43,504 nucleotides of DNA. It comes from Clostridia bacterium (GTDB lineage: Bacteria; Bacillota; Clostridia; Oscillospirales; CAG-272). Shown here in pieces: positions 8,725 to 15,877 of this stretch. Position 1 is the stretch's first letter; each line of letters opens with the position of its first letter. The translations under genes were made by a program, and so were the position numbers. Location of the stretch: NCBI GenBank assembly GCA_017466375.1, contig JAFTUH010000054.1, forward strand, positions 1 to 43,504, given 5' to 3'. The notes beneath the pieces were generated by a model. It was not told the DNA's origin and searched no databases. It saw nothing but the letters and a program-made list of their open reading frames with translations.

Positions 8725-9794
8725 ACAGTACCTCCGTTTTGGAGAATTTCGGTCAGTGCGTCGATCAGTGCCTGCATTTCCTCGGGCGAGCCGACAGTGA
8801 TGCGCAGATACGGAGAGATGCGATCCGCACTGAAGTGACGGACGAGGATGCCGCGTGCTTTGAGCGCGAGGTAGAGCGCTTCGCCGTCCATGCTCTCATG
8901 CTTGGCAAAAAGGAAATTCGCTTTGGAATCGGTCATCGAAAAGCCGAGGTTGGCGAGTTTTTCTGCCGTCCATGCGCGCGTTTCGATGATCTTTCGGCAA
9001 TTGTCGTTATAGTAATCCTGCGCGGCGAGGGTTGCTTCACCTGCTGCGCACGTCAGTCGATTGACGTTGTATGGATTCGTTGAGAACTTGATTTTGTTCA
9101 GATCCGCAATCAGGGCTTCGCATCCGATGGCAAAGCCGAGACGCGCACCTGCCATAGATCGGGATTTGGAAAACGTCTGCACGACGAGCAGATTGTCGTA
9201 TTTTTTCGTAAGTGCCACGGCAGACTCCGCACCGAAATCCACATACGCCTCATCGATTACAACGACGTTGTCGGGATTGCGCTTTACGATTTCTTCAATT
9301 TCGGCAATTGTCAAAGCAATACCCGTCGGCGCATTCGGATTCGCGATCACGACGGTCGCGCCGGCATTGTAGTAGTCCGAGGGACGGATCGAAAAATCCT
9401 CAAGAAGCGGCACGGCGGTATACCTGATGCCGTACAGATTTGCGTAGACCTTATAAAATCCGTAGGAAATATCGGGAAAGATCGCGCCGCAGTCGGCGTC
9501 ACAGAATGCCATGAACGCAAACGAGAGGGATTCATCCGATCCGTTGGAAACGAATACATTCCCGATTTCCACGCCGTACTGCACCGCGAGCATCTCACGG
9601 AGACGGCGGCATTCGGGATCGGAGTACAGCTTCAGATTCCGCACCTCAGCGTCGTTTATGCGCTCGATCACACCGGGCGCAGGCGGATAGGGGGACTCGT
9701 TTGTGTTCAGCTTTACGTACTTTTTGTCCTGCGGCTGCTCGCCCGGGACGTATTCTTTCAGAGAATCAAACCGACGGCTGATAAAGCGGCTCAT
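8721..9794 (-). CDS. hisC: Histidinol-phosphate aminotransferase
   Basis: A 357-residue PLP enzyme of aminotransferase class I/II. Lys210 in QTFSKSRSMAGARLGF is the Schiff-base lysine; ANPNAPTG and VIDEAYVDF give the cofactor-binding Asn and Asp. KLNTNESPYPP at the N-terminus is typical of HisC. It overlaps hisD by four bases (ATGA) and hisB by four bases. Confidence 0.95.
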   Translation of the reverse strand: MSRFISRRFDSLKEYVPGEQPQDKKYVKLNTNESPYPPAPGVIERINDAEVRNLKLYSDPECRRLREMLAVQYGVEIGNVFVSNGSDESLSFAFMAFCDADCGAIFPDISYGFYKVYANLYGIRYTAVPLLEDFSIRPSDYYNAGATVVIANPNAPTGIALTIAEIEEIVKRNPDNVVVIDEAYVDFGAESAVALTKKYDNLLVVQTFSKSRSMAGARLGFAIGCEALIADLNKIKFSTNPYNVNRLTCAAGEATLAAQDYYNDNCRKIIETRAWTAEKLANLGFSMTDSKANFLFAKHESMDGEALYLALKARGILVRHFSADRISPYLRITVGSPEEMQALIDALTEILQNGGTV

Positions 9795-11074
9795 GCGTCA
9801 GCCTCCGTTTTTCGCGCAGTTGCGCTCCGACCGTGTGCGGAGAGTCCCTCCGCCTCGGCGAAGTAGGCGATATCATCGGCAACGGCGGCGAGTGCGTCCG
9901 CTGTGTAATACGAGAACGCGGATTTTTTCACGAAATCGTCCACGGAAAGGGGACTGGAGAAACGCGCCGTGCCGCTTGTCGGAAGCGTATGGTTCGGACC
10001 GGCAAAATAGTCGCCGAGCGCTTCCGGACAGTTCTTTCCGAGGAAGATAGAGCCTGCATTTTTGATCGAATCCAAATAATCAAACGGGTTGTCCACGCAC
10101 ACCTCAAGATGCTCGGGCGCAATGCGGTTGGAGATATCGATCGCCTCCTTGATTGAATCGCAGAGGATGATCTTTCCGTTATTGTCAATGGATGCGCGCG
10201 CGATCTCGCGGCGGGGAAGTTCGTCGATCTGCACTTCGAGCTCCGCTTGAACGGCATTTGCCAAAGATTCGCTGTCCGTCACGAGAACGGCGCTGGCGAG
10301 GCGGTCGTGCTCCGCCTGTGAAAGCAGATCCGCCGCAACGGTACGCGGGTTGCACGTGCCGTCTGCGATGACGAGAATCTCGCTCGGCCCTGCGATCATG
10401 TCAATGCCGACCTGACCGAACACCTGCTTTTTCGCCTCGGCAACAAAGGCGTTTCCGGGGCCGACAATTTTATCCACCTGCGGGATCGTCTCCGTCCCGT
10501 AAGCGAGTGCGGCGATCGCCTGTGCACCGCCGACCTTGAAGATACGTCCAACACCTGCGATTTTGGCGGCTGCCAAAATTACAGGATTGATCTTGCCGCC
10601 AAACGTCGGAGGGGAGACCATGACGATCTCGCCGACGCCTGCGATTTTCGCAGGGAGGCAGTTCATCAGCACAGAGGAGGGATAGCTCGCCGTGCCGCCG
10701 GGGACGTACAGTCCGACTTTGGCAAGCGGGATCACCTTCTGCCCGAGGACGATGCCCTCGTTTTCGTTGATGATGAATCCCGAACGCTTCTGATGCTCGT
10801 GGAAGGCGGTGATGTTTGCCGCACTTCTGCGCATGACCGTGAGCAGCTTCGGATCTGTCTTTGCGAACGCTTCCTCGATTTCCTCGTCTGTCACTTCGAT
10901 CGCGTCCAGCTTTGCGCGGTCGAATTTTTCGCTGTACATACGGAGTGCCGCGTCGCCGTCTTTTCGTACGGTCGCGATGATCTCGGCGACGGTGCCCGAC
11001 ACATCAGCGGCAGATACGTCTCTGGCGAAAATTTCCGCATCGGAGACGGTGCCGCGTTTGAAAATCTGTATCAT
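9791..11074 (-). CDS. hisD: Histidinol dehydrogenase
   Basis: A 427-residue zinc enzyme oxidising histidinol to histidine with two NAD molecules. Diagnostic blocks in order are GLYVPGG, VGPGNAFVAEAKK, AGPSEILVIAD, SQAEHD (zinc-binding Gln and His), RIAPEHLE (catalytic Glu and His) and GPNHTLPTSGTARF. The start at 11074 has AGAGG eight bases upstream. It lies 20 bases after hisG. Confidence 0.97.
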   Translation of the reverse strand: MIQIFKRGTVSDAEIFARDVSAADVSGTVAEIIATVRKDGDAALRMYSEKFDRAKLDAIEVTDEEIEEAFAKTDPKLLTVMRRSAANITAFHEHQKRSGFIINENEGIVLGQKVIPLAKVGLYVPGGTASYPSSVLMNCLPAKIAGVGEIVMVSPPTFGGKINPVILAAAKIAGVGRIFKVGGAQAIAALAYGTETIPQVDKIVGPGNAFVAEAKKQVFGQVGIDMIAGPSEILVIADGTCNPRTVAADLLSQAEHDRLASAVLVTDSESLANAVQAELEVQIDELPRREIARASIDNNGKIILCDSIKEAIDISNRIAPEHLEVCVDNPFDYLDSIKNAGSIFLGKNCPEALGDYFAGPNHTLPTSGTARFSSPLSVDDFVKKSAFSYYTADALAAVADDIAYFAEAEGLSAHGRSATARKTEADA

Positions 11075-11094
11075 GGTAAAACCTCTGTGATTCT

Positions 11095-11733
11095 TTATTT
11101 CGTCTCGGCGCGCTGTGCCGTCAGCTCTGCCATTTTTGCGGCGAGTGCGGTGATCGCGTCGTTATAGAATTTGTAACTGACCTTGTTCGCAATCAATCGT
11201 GCGCTGATCGGCACGATCGTCTCAACGACGGACAGATCGTTTTCCTTCAGCGTCGTACCCGTCTCCACGATGTCCACGATTACGTCGGACAGTCCGAGGA
11301 TCGGTGCAAGCTCGATCGATCCGTTCAGTTTGATGATGTCGATATCGCGGCTCTGCTCGTTGTAGAACGTGCGCGCGATGTTCACGAATTTCGTAGCCAC
11401 GCGGAGCGTTTTACCCGCGTCATAGCGGAATCCGTTTTTGGCGGCGACTGCCATGCGGCATTTGCCTACGCCGAGATCGCAAAGCTCGTACACGTCGGGC
11501 GTGTACTCCAGGAGAATATCCTTTCCTGCCACGCCGATGTCCGCCGCACCGCGCTCGACGTAGATCGCCACGTCGGACGGTTTTACCCAGAAGTAACGGA
11601 CGCCCGTTTCCTCGTTTTCGAAGATCAGCCGTCTTCCGCCCTCTTTGAGTGCAGGGCATCCGTAGCCTGCCGCCTCAAACGTTTCATATACCTTCTCACC
11701 AAGCCGACCCTTCGGCAGGGCGATATTAATCAT
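11095..11733 (-). CDS. hisG: ATP phosphoribosyltransferase, short form
   Basis: A 212-residue short-form HisG, the first committed enzyme of histidine synthesis. It has MINIALPKGRLGEKV at the N-terminus and the PRPP-binding stretch DVIVDIVETGTTLKEN near residue 165. Short HisG lacks the C-terminal regulatory domain and needs HisZ, whose gene lies directly upstream. ATG 11733 lies inside the end of hisZ (8-base overlap). Its ribosome binding site is weak; TTG codons at 11742 or 11751 with GGGGG upstream are alternative starts. Confidence 0.95.
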   Translation of the reverse strand: MINIALPKGRLGEKVYETFEAAGYGCPALKEGGRRLIFENEETGVRYFWVKPSDVAIYVERGAADIGVAGKDILLEYTPDVYELCDLGVGKCRMAVAAKNGFRYDAGKTLRVATKFVNIARTFYNEQSRDIDIIKLNGSIELAPILGLSDVIVDIVETGTTLKENDLSVVETIVPISARLIANKVSYKFYNDAITALAAKMAELTAQRAETK

Positions 11734-12847
11734 GTGTTTCAAGAATCTCAAGCCCCCTGTCCTTCATTGCGAGCAGCTGTCTGCAGCGGAACCCCTCAGG
11801 TACGCGCCTTTGTGCGCGCACCGTTTTGCCGCTTTCACCGAGCATTTTGACCGCGCGTGTCAAGGCGACAGCATCCGTATCCTCATCGTAGAGGAGGAGG
11901 ATGTCCGCGTCAAATCCGCGCTCGGGCGTGTTGTATCTTTCGAGCAGATCGAGATACACCGCGAAACCGATCGCGCCGCCCTCTTTGCCCATTTTGGCAA
12001 GAAGATTGTCGTACCGACCGCCGGCAAGCACCGCGTCGGGAATGCCCTCGATAAATCCGCTTAGAATGATGCCGTTGTAGTACGACATATCGTTGACGGT
12101 GGAGAAATCGAGATTCACGTGCTCGGCACAGCCTGCCGCTTCAAGCACTGCGTGTACGGCTTCGAGCTCGTCGAGTGCGTCGTTTTCTGCCTTGCCGACA
12201 CTGATTGCGCGGAGCTTGCCGATAGCTTCGGCGAACGGACCGTACAGCGTTGCCGCTGTCGTCAGCCGTGCGCATGCGTCATCTGCAATCCCCGCATCCT
12301 TACAGACAGCGGCAATACCGTGCGCGTTTTTGTCACGGATGCATCCGATCAAAGCATCGCGCACATCGCCCTCGGCACCTGCTTCATCAAGAAGGGCGGA
12401 GAGAAAGCCCATGTGCGAGATATCGAGAATGTAGTTTTCGCCGATCGTGGCAAGACTCTGCACCGCAAGCAGGATGACCTCGCCCGTCTGGTACAGATCG
12501 ATCTCGCCGATGCACTCCAGTCCGACTTGCATGATCTCGGAGATTTCGTGACTGCCTTTCGACTCACGGTAGACGTTCTCCGTGTAGTACACCTTTTTCG
12601 TTTCCGAGCCGTCCCGTGCGTTTTTCACAATCGAAAGCGTCACATCGGGACGAAGCGCCATCAGCCGTCCGCCGTCGGCGGTAAAGGTGATGATGCTGTC
12701 GCCGCGAAGAAAGCTCTTGTTTCTCGCGTACAGATCGTACTCCTCGAATTTGCTCATTTTGAAGCGGGCGTAGCCGTATCGGCTGTACAGATCTCGGAGG
12801 GCGAAAACGGCGCCCTCGCTGCCCGGATTCTCTTTCATGATATCCAT
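11726..12847 (-). CDS. hisZ: ATP phosphoribosyltransferase regulatory subunit (HisRS paralog)
   Basis: A 373-residue protein resembling the catalytic core of histidyl-tRNA synthetase without aminoacylation function. It forms a hetero-octamer with short HisG and gives histidine feedback control. Class II motif 2 (YYTENVYR) and the HisRS-like stretch GGRYDNLLAKMG are visible; a C-terminal anticodon-binding domain is reduced. It is the first gene of the operon. CGAGG precedes ATG 12847; an in-frame ATG three codons later is possible. Confidence 0.93.
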   Translation of the reverse strand: MDIMKENPGSEGAVFALRDLYSRYGYARFKMSKFEEYDLYARNKSFLRGDSIITFTADGGRLMALRPDVTLSIVKNARDGSETKKVYYTENVYRESKGSHEISEIMQVGLECIGEIDLYQTGEVILLAVQSLATIGENYILDISHMGFLSALLDEAGAEGDVRDALIGCIRDKNAHGIAAVCKDAGIADDACARLTTAATLYGPFAEAIGKLRAISVGKAENDALDELEAVHAVLEAAGCAEHVNLDFSTVNDMSYYNGIILSGFIEGIPDAVLAGGRYDNLLAKMGKEGGAIGFAVYLDLLERYNTPERGFDADILLLYDEDTDAVALTRAVKMLGESGKTVRAQRRVPEGFRCRQLLAMKDRGLEILETHD

Positions 12848-12888
12848 TTCGTAAACCTCGGTAGGATGGATTTTTTACTCTGCGGTAT

Positions 12889-12917
12889 AGTATAGCACAC
12901 TTTAACGCTTTAGTCAA
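12889..12917 (-). promoter_or_regulatory. Sigma-A promoter of the his operon
   Basis: On the minus strand TTGACT (12912-12917), a 17-base spacer and TATACT (12889-12894). The predicted leader before hisZ is only about 35-40 bases, too short for a T-box or a histidine attenuator. Confidence 0.88.
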
Positions 12918-12953
12918 GTAAAGTGATAAAGTTTTTTGAGAAATTTTGCAAAA

Positions 12954-13505
12954 TTACTCGACAAAGCCTTTCAGTTTGACAGTGCGGGGCGTGTGACGGA
13001 CAGCGGGAAGGAATTTTTCAAGGATATCCGCCGTTCTGATTTTGATGCTGCTCGTGTTTTTGCACGGATGGCAGCAGATGTATTCGTCACGGATCACGTC
13101 CTCGTCGATGAGAAGCTGTACGTTCATTTCCTGATCGTACGCGAGACCGAGCACCGTCACCGATCCGGGCGTGACGCCGAGAAGGGACTGCATATGCTCC
13201 TCGTCCGCAAAGGAGAGGCGCGTCGATCCGATCTGGTGGGAGAGTTCTTTCGTCTTGAACGGCTTTTCGCCCGGCATCAGAAGGAGATAGAATGCGGAGC
13301 CGTTGCTGTTGCGGAGAAAGAGATTCTTGCACATCGGCGTGCCGAACGATTCGTCGATCGCGGCGCATGCCTCGATGGTGAATGCCGCCTCGTGATCGAC
13401 TCGATCGTATTCGATGCCGAGGGAATCAAGAAGGGCGTACGTTTCGCACTCGTGTGCATCGCGTGTGCTGTCGTTCGGATTGCCGTGATGGATTTCGTAT
13501 GTCAT
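12954..13505 (-). CDS. YbaK/ProX-family aminoacyl-tRNA deacylase (PrdX-like)
   Basis: A 183-residue cytoplasmic protein of the YbaK/ProX editing superfamily, which hydrolyses mischarged tRNAs such as Ala-tRNA(Pro). The N-terminal part LGIEYDRVDHEAAFTIEAC is characteristic of PrdX-type proteins, and the conserved lysine lies in PMCKNLFLRN. VTPGSVTVLGL matches the conserved G-x-V-x-P/S-like turn of the fold. It has its own promoter. No terminator is evident between its stop and the his promoter, so read-through into the his operon is possible. Confidence 0.85.
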   Translation of the reverse strand: MTYEIHHGNPNDSTRDAHECETYALLDSLGIEYDRVDHEAAFTIEACAAIDESFGTPMCKNLFLRNSNGSAFYLLLMPGEKPFKTKELSHQIGSTRLSFADEEHMQSLLGVTPGSVTVLGLAYDQEMNVQLLIDEDVIRDEYICCHPCKNTSSIKIRTADILEKFLPAVRHTPRTVKLKGFVE

Positions 13506-13544
13506 GGACGGTTACCTGTTTCTTTCATTAATGTATAATATATC

Positions 13545-13573
13545 ATTGTATCATAGAGATGGAAAAAATGCAA
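13545..13573 (-). promoter_or_regulatory. Likely sigma-A promoter of the ProX-like gene
   Basis: On the minus strand TTGCAT (13568-13573), a 17-base spacer and TACAAT (13545-13550), about 40 bases before the start codon at 13505. Confidence 0.7.
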
Positions 13574-13707
13574 GGTGCAATCGCGGATTTCGGTAATCTT
13601 GTGCTCTGATAGGGAAAATTTACAAGTCGTGCGGTATTTGTTCATGCACCCGTTGCAGTTTGGGCGTATAATATCGGTACAAATATTCATCCCCCGGAGA
13701 AAACAAA

Positions 13708-14118
13708 ATGTCAAACTGGAAGCAAAAACTCGCCTCATTTATGTACGGCCGGTACGGTACGGATGCGCTCGGATACGCCTTACTTATCCTGTATATTCTT
13801 TTGGATGTTGTGTATATCTTCACGCATAGGCTGATTTTTTCGCTGATATCCTCTGCGCTGCTCGTTTTTATGATCTTTCGTATGTTTTCCCGCAACTGTG
13901 CGCGCCGCCGTCTGGAGAATGAGCGGTTTCTCAAGCTGTGGAATCCTGTTTGGGTGTGGGTGAAGCTGCAGTATCACCGTGTGCGCGATTGCCGTACGTC
14001 CGTGTACCGCAAGTGCCCGCACTGCAAGGCCGTATTGAAACTCCCCCGTCGCCGAGGCAAGCATACCGTTTGCTGCCCTCGATGTGCCCAGCGGTTTGAA
14101 ACGCGTGTTTTGTTTTAA
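13708..14118 (+). CDS. Small membrane protein with C-terminal zinc ribbon
   Basis: A 136-residue protein of unknown function. Two transmembrane helices (about residues 20-38 and 41-60) are followed by an Arg-rich cytoplasmic stretch. The C-terminus is a zinc-ribbon-like module with CPHC and CPRC about 18 residues apart. ATG 13708 is preceded by GGAG. A perfect TATAAT stands at 13667-13672, but no good -35 box is spaced with it, so the promoter is uncertain. Zinc binding is inferred from the two CxxC pairs. Confidence 0.8.
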   Translation: MSNWKQKLASFMYGRYGTDALGYALLILYILLDVVYIFTHRLIFSLISSALLVFMIFRMFSRNCARRRLENERFLKLWNPVWVWVKLQYHRVRDCRTSVYRKCPHCKAVLKLPRRRGKHTVCCPRCAQRFETRVLF

Positions 14119-14166
14119 TTTGTCGGACGTTTTTTCATAAAAACGCAAAAAAATGTTCATATTTTA

Positions 14167-14195
14167 TTGACAAATCCGAATAGGTGCGGTATAAT
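14167..14195 (+). promoter_or_regulatory. Consensus sigma-A promoter of a small membrane protein
   Basis: TTGACA (14167-14172), exactly 17 bases, and TATAAT (14190-14195). Both boxes match consensus perfectly, so this is among the strongest predicted promoters in the window. Confidence 0.92.
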
Positions 14196-14234
14196 AGTAT
14201 AGAAAGATTCCAAATGAAGAGGGGAACTGAGCCG

Positions 14235-14396
14235 ATGCAGCTTTTTTATACATATTTTGCCGCTATCATTGCCGCAATGGTGCCGCTGGCACCGTTGACC
14301 GGTGATATCAACGTGATGATTATCGTTGCCGTTATCCTGATCGCCGCATTTCTCATTTTCATTCTGCTGAAGGGAAATCGCCGCGGTCGGGGATGA
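14235..14396 (+). CDS. 53-residue membrane protein with a sorting-signal-like layout
   Basis: A very small protein driven by a perfect-consensus promoter. It has a short hydrophobic N-terminus, the motif LAPLTGDIN, a hydrophobic stretch of about 22 residues and a basic tail KGNRRGRG. That order resembles a cell-wall sorting signal (LPxTG, helix, positive tail), but the motif is APLTG, not a canonical LPxTG, and the protein has no room for a passenger domain. GAGGGG lies about 10 bases before ATG 14235. An upstream ATG at 14214 has no ribosome binding site, and the frame further upstream would start inside the promoter. A two-helix membrane peptide is the safer description. Confidence 0.7.
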   Translation: MQLFYTYFAAIIAAMVPLAPLTGDINVMIIVAVILIAAFLIFILLKGNRRGRG

Positions 14397-14409
14397 AACT
14401 GAATATGAG

Positions 14410-14449
14410 AGCCGGACGGTCCTTACGGACTGCCCGGCTTTTTGTTTTT
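14410..14449. terminator. Intrinsic terminator between convergent genes
   Basis: Arms 14410-14422 and 14427-14439 pair through AGCCGG/CCGGCT and GTCC/GGAC with one mismatch, followed by TTTTTGTTTTT. It ends the 53-residue gene and borders the stop of the leftward nucleotidyltransferase. Confidence 0.85.
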
Positions 14450-15611
14450 ACAGACCGACCTCTTTGAGTAGATTGTGTACGGTTTCGATCTTATCCGCAT
14501 CCAGATTGCGAATTCCGCGCAGTGTCTGTATGGATCGGGACAGCTTTTTTCCGCGGAGAAGACCGCACCAGCGCACGGCTTGATACATCGGCGTAAGAAA
14601 ACGGTGCTTTTCCAAAACGGGATATTTTTGCTTCAAATCGTCATACGGCATAAAAATGCGTTGAAAAATGTACCGCGTACTGCCTCCCGCGCGCTGTTGG
14701 CGTACGATTTCGAAATTCGAACGCGTGCCGTACGCGCCGCCGGACAGGATGAATTTCTGCATGTTTTTCGTGAGATCGGTGTGTGGATCTGTGCCGAACC
14801 AGACACCGATCAGTGCGCGAACGCAGCTGTAAAAACGCTGAAGACCGCTCTCCTCAAGCATGGAATGCAGCAGAGCCCGATCCGGCGAGGTCTTGCTTTC
14901 CAGCAGGTAAAGATCCATCAGCGGGCGGATGCCGCAGCCACCGTACTGAAAGTGGTACGCCATGTGTGCAATTATATGGAAAAACAGATACGTTTCCGAC
15001 TGCTGATAGGTCATTTTTCCTTCCGAGGAGGGAAAGCTGAACTCCCACACGCGGGAGAGCAGTCGGTCAGACGCGGGCATGTTTTCGCGTATGCTGAAAT
15101 GGAGTTCAATCGGTATCCCGCCCGGGCAGAAGAGCGCGATATCGTGGTAATTCCGTTTTTCGGACGCGCGGCAGCCGAGCGCTTCAGTCAGTGCTTCTGC
15201 GGCACGGTCGAGATCTGATTCGTGGACAAGAATATCGATGTCACAGCTTGTGCGCATCCACGGTGCGGGATACAGTGTGCGGATTGCGGCCCCCTTCAGA
15301 GGCAGATGCGGGATAGCGTCATCCGTGAGTGCGCGGCAGATTTCAGAAAGCTCGTATTGGAATTGTTCGTTTCGGTATGCTGCTTCCGCCAACGCTTGCC
15401 GAAAATCGTCACCGGTGCCACCGTGACCGAGCAGATGATGCCGGGAGAGGGCTTGTGCGATGATGTGCGCAAGATCATGACGGTGCGCAAGGGCATACAG
15501 GGCGGACAACTCCTCCTCTGTGACGGATGACGGAAGGGAATCGTTAGCCTTTGTGGTGCAAATCTGCGATCGCAGGAGGGAAAACAGCATATTCTCGGTA
15601 TTCACGAACAT
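14448..15611 (-). CDS. Nucleotidyltransferase family protein (PF14907 type)
   Basis: A 387-residue protein of the uncharacterised nucleotidyltransferase family with a polymerase-beta-like core. The signature is PLKGAAIRTLYP, followed by a Cys-Asp-Ile-Asp-Ile segment (SCDIDILV) that gives the metal-binding DxD, then IPIELHFSI with the third acidic position. A later GCGIRPLMDLYLL block is also typical. Such proteins occur in RiPP and capsule clusters beside HPr-kinase-like and PqqD-like genes, both of which lie across the shared regulatory region here. ATG 15611 has GAGGTG at good distance; a GTG at 15617 would add two residues. It is transcribed away from the giant surface-protein gene. Confidence 0.85.
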   Translation of the reverse strand: MFVNTENMLFSLLRSQICTTKANDSLPSSVTEEELSALYALAHRHDLAHIIAQALSRHHLLGHGGTGDDFRQALAEAAYRNEQFQYELSEICRALTDDAIPHLPLKGAAIRTLYPAPWMRTSCDIDILVHESDLDRAAEALTEALGCRASEKRNYHDIALFCPGGIPIELHFSIRENMPASDRLLSRVWEFSFPSSEGKMTYQQSETYLFFHIIAHMAYHFQYGGCGIRPLMDLYLLESKTSPDRALLHSMLEESGLQRFYSCVRALIGVWFGTDPHTDLTKNMQKFILSGGAYGTRSNFEIVRQQRAGGSTRYIFQRIFMPYDDLKQKYPVLEKHRFLTPMYQAVRWCGLLRGKKLSRSIQTLRGIRNLDADKIETVHNLLKEVGL

Positions 15612-15658
15612 TTTCACCTCACTTGATGTACGGCATGGGCTTTTCTTGGATGGGATTC

Positions 15659-15687
15659 AGTATAGCATACGTTGTGCAAAAAAGCAA
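15659..15687 (-). promoter_or_regulatory. Promoter of the nucleotidyltransferase gene
   Basis: On the minus strand TTGCTT (15682-15687), 17 bases, and TATACT (15659-15664), about 45 bases before the start codon. It is divergent to the promoter of the giant gene. Confidence 0.75.
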
Positions 15688-15710
15688 TACTTGTTGATTA
15701 TTTAGTTGAT

Positions 15711-15736
15711 TTTTTCGTTAATCAATTAACGAAAAA
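15711..15736. promoter_or_regulatory. 26-bp palindrome, probable operator between divergent promoters
   Basis: TTTTTCGTTAAT (15711-15722) and ATTAACGAAAAA (15725-15736) are perfect inverted 12-mers around a two-base centre. The palindrome ends four bases before the -35 box of the giant gene and 24 bases beyond the -35 box of the nucleotidyltransferase gene. It is followed by TTGACA rather than a T tract, so it is a likely protein-binding site controlling both directions. Confidence 0.75.
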
Positions 15737-15739
15737 TCG

Positions 15740-15768
15740 TTGACACGGAGGTTAACATGTGTTAAAAT
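15740..15768 (+). promoter_or_regulatory. Promoter of the surface-protein/peptide operon
   Basis: TTGACA (15740-15745), a 17-base spacer and TAAAAT (15763-15768). The leader to the start codon at 15878 is about 100 bases and contains a small GTCCG/CGGAC hairpin just before the ribosome binding site AAGGAAAG. Confidence 0.82.
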
Positions 15769-15877
15769 ATAAACTGGGAATGGAGCACGTTGTGCGGAAC
15801 CGTTCTACATTATGGGTTGTGCGGATATGTGAAAACGTCATGTCCGTGCGCTCGGACTTTCAGAAAGGAAAGACCCA

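Noticed and set aside
12848..12953. Histidine attenuator or T-box before hisZ
   Set aside because: The predicted transcript start leaves about 35-40 bases and no run of His codons or terminator hairpin.
14119..14166. Terminator after the zinc-ribbon protein
   Set aside because: The CGTTTTTT/AAAAACG pairing is A/T-rich and has no T run after it.
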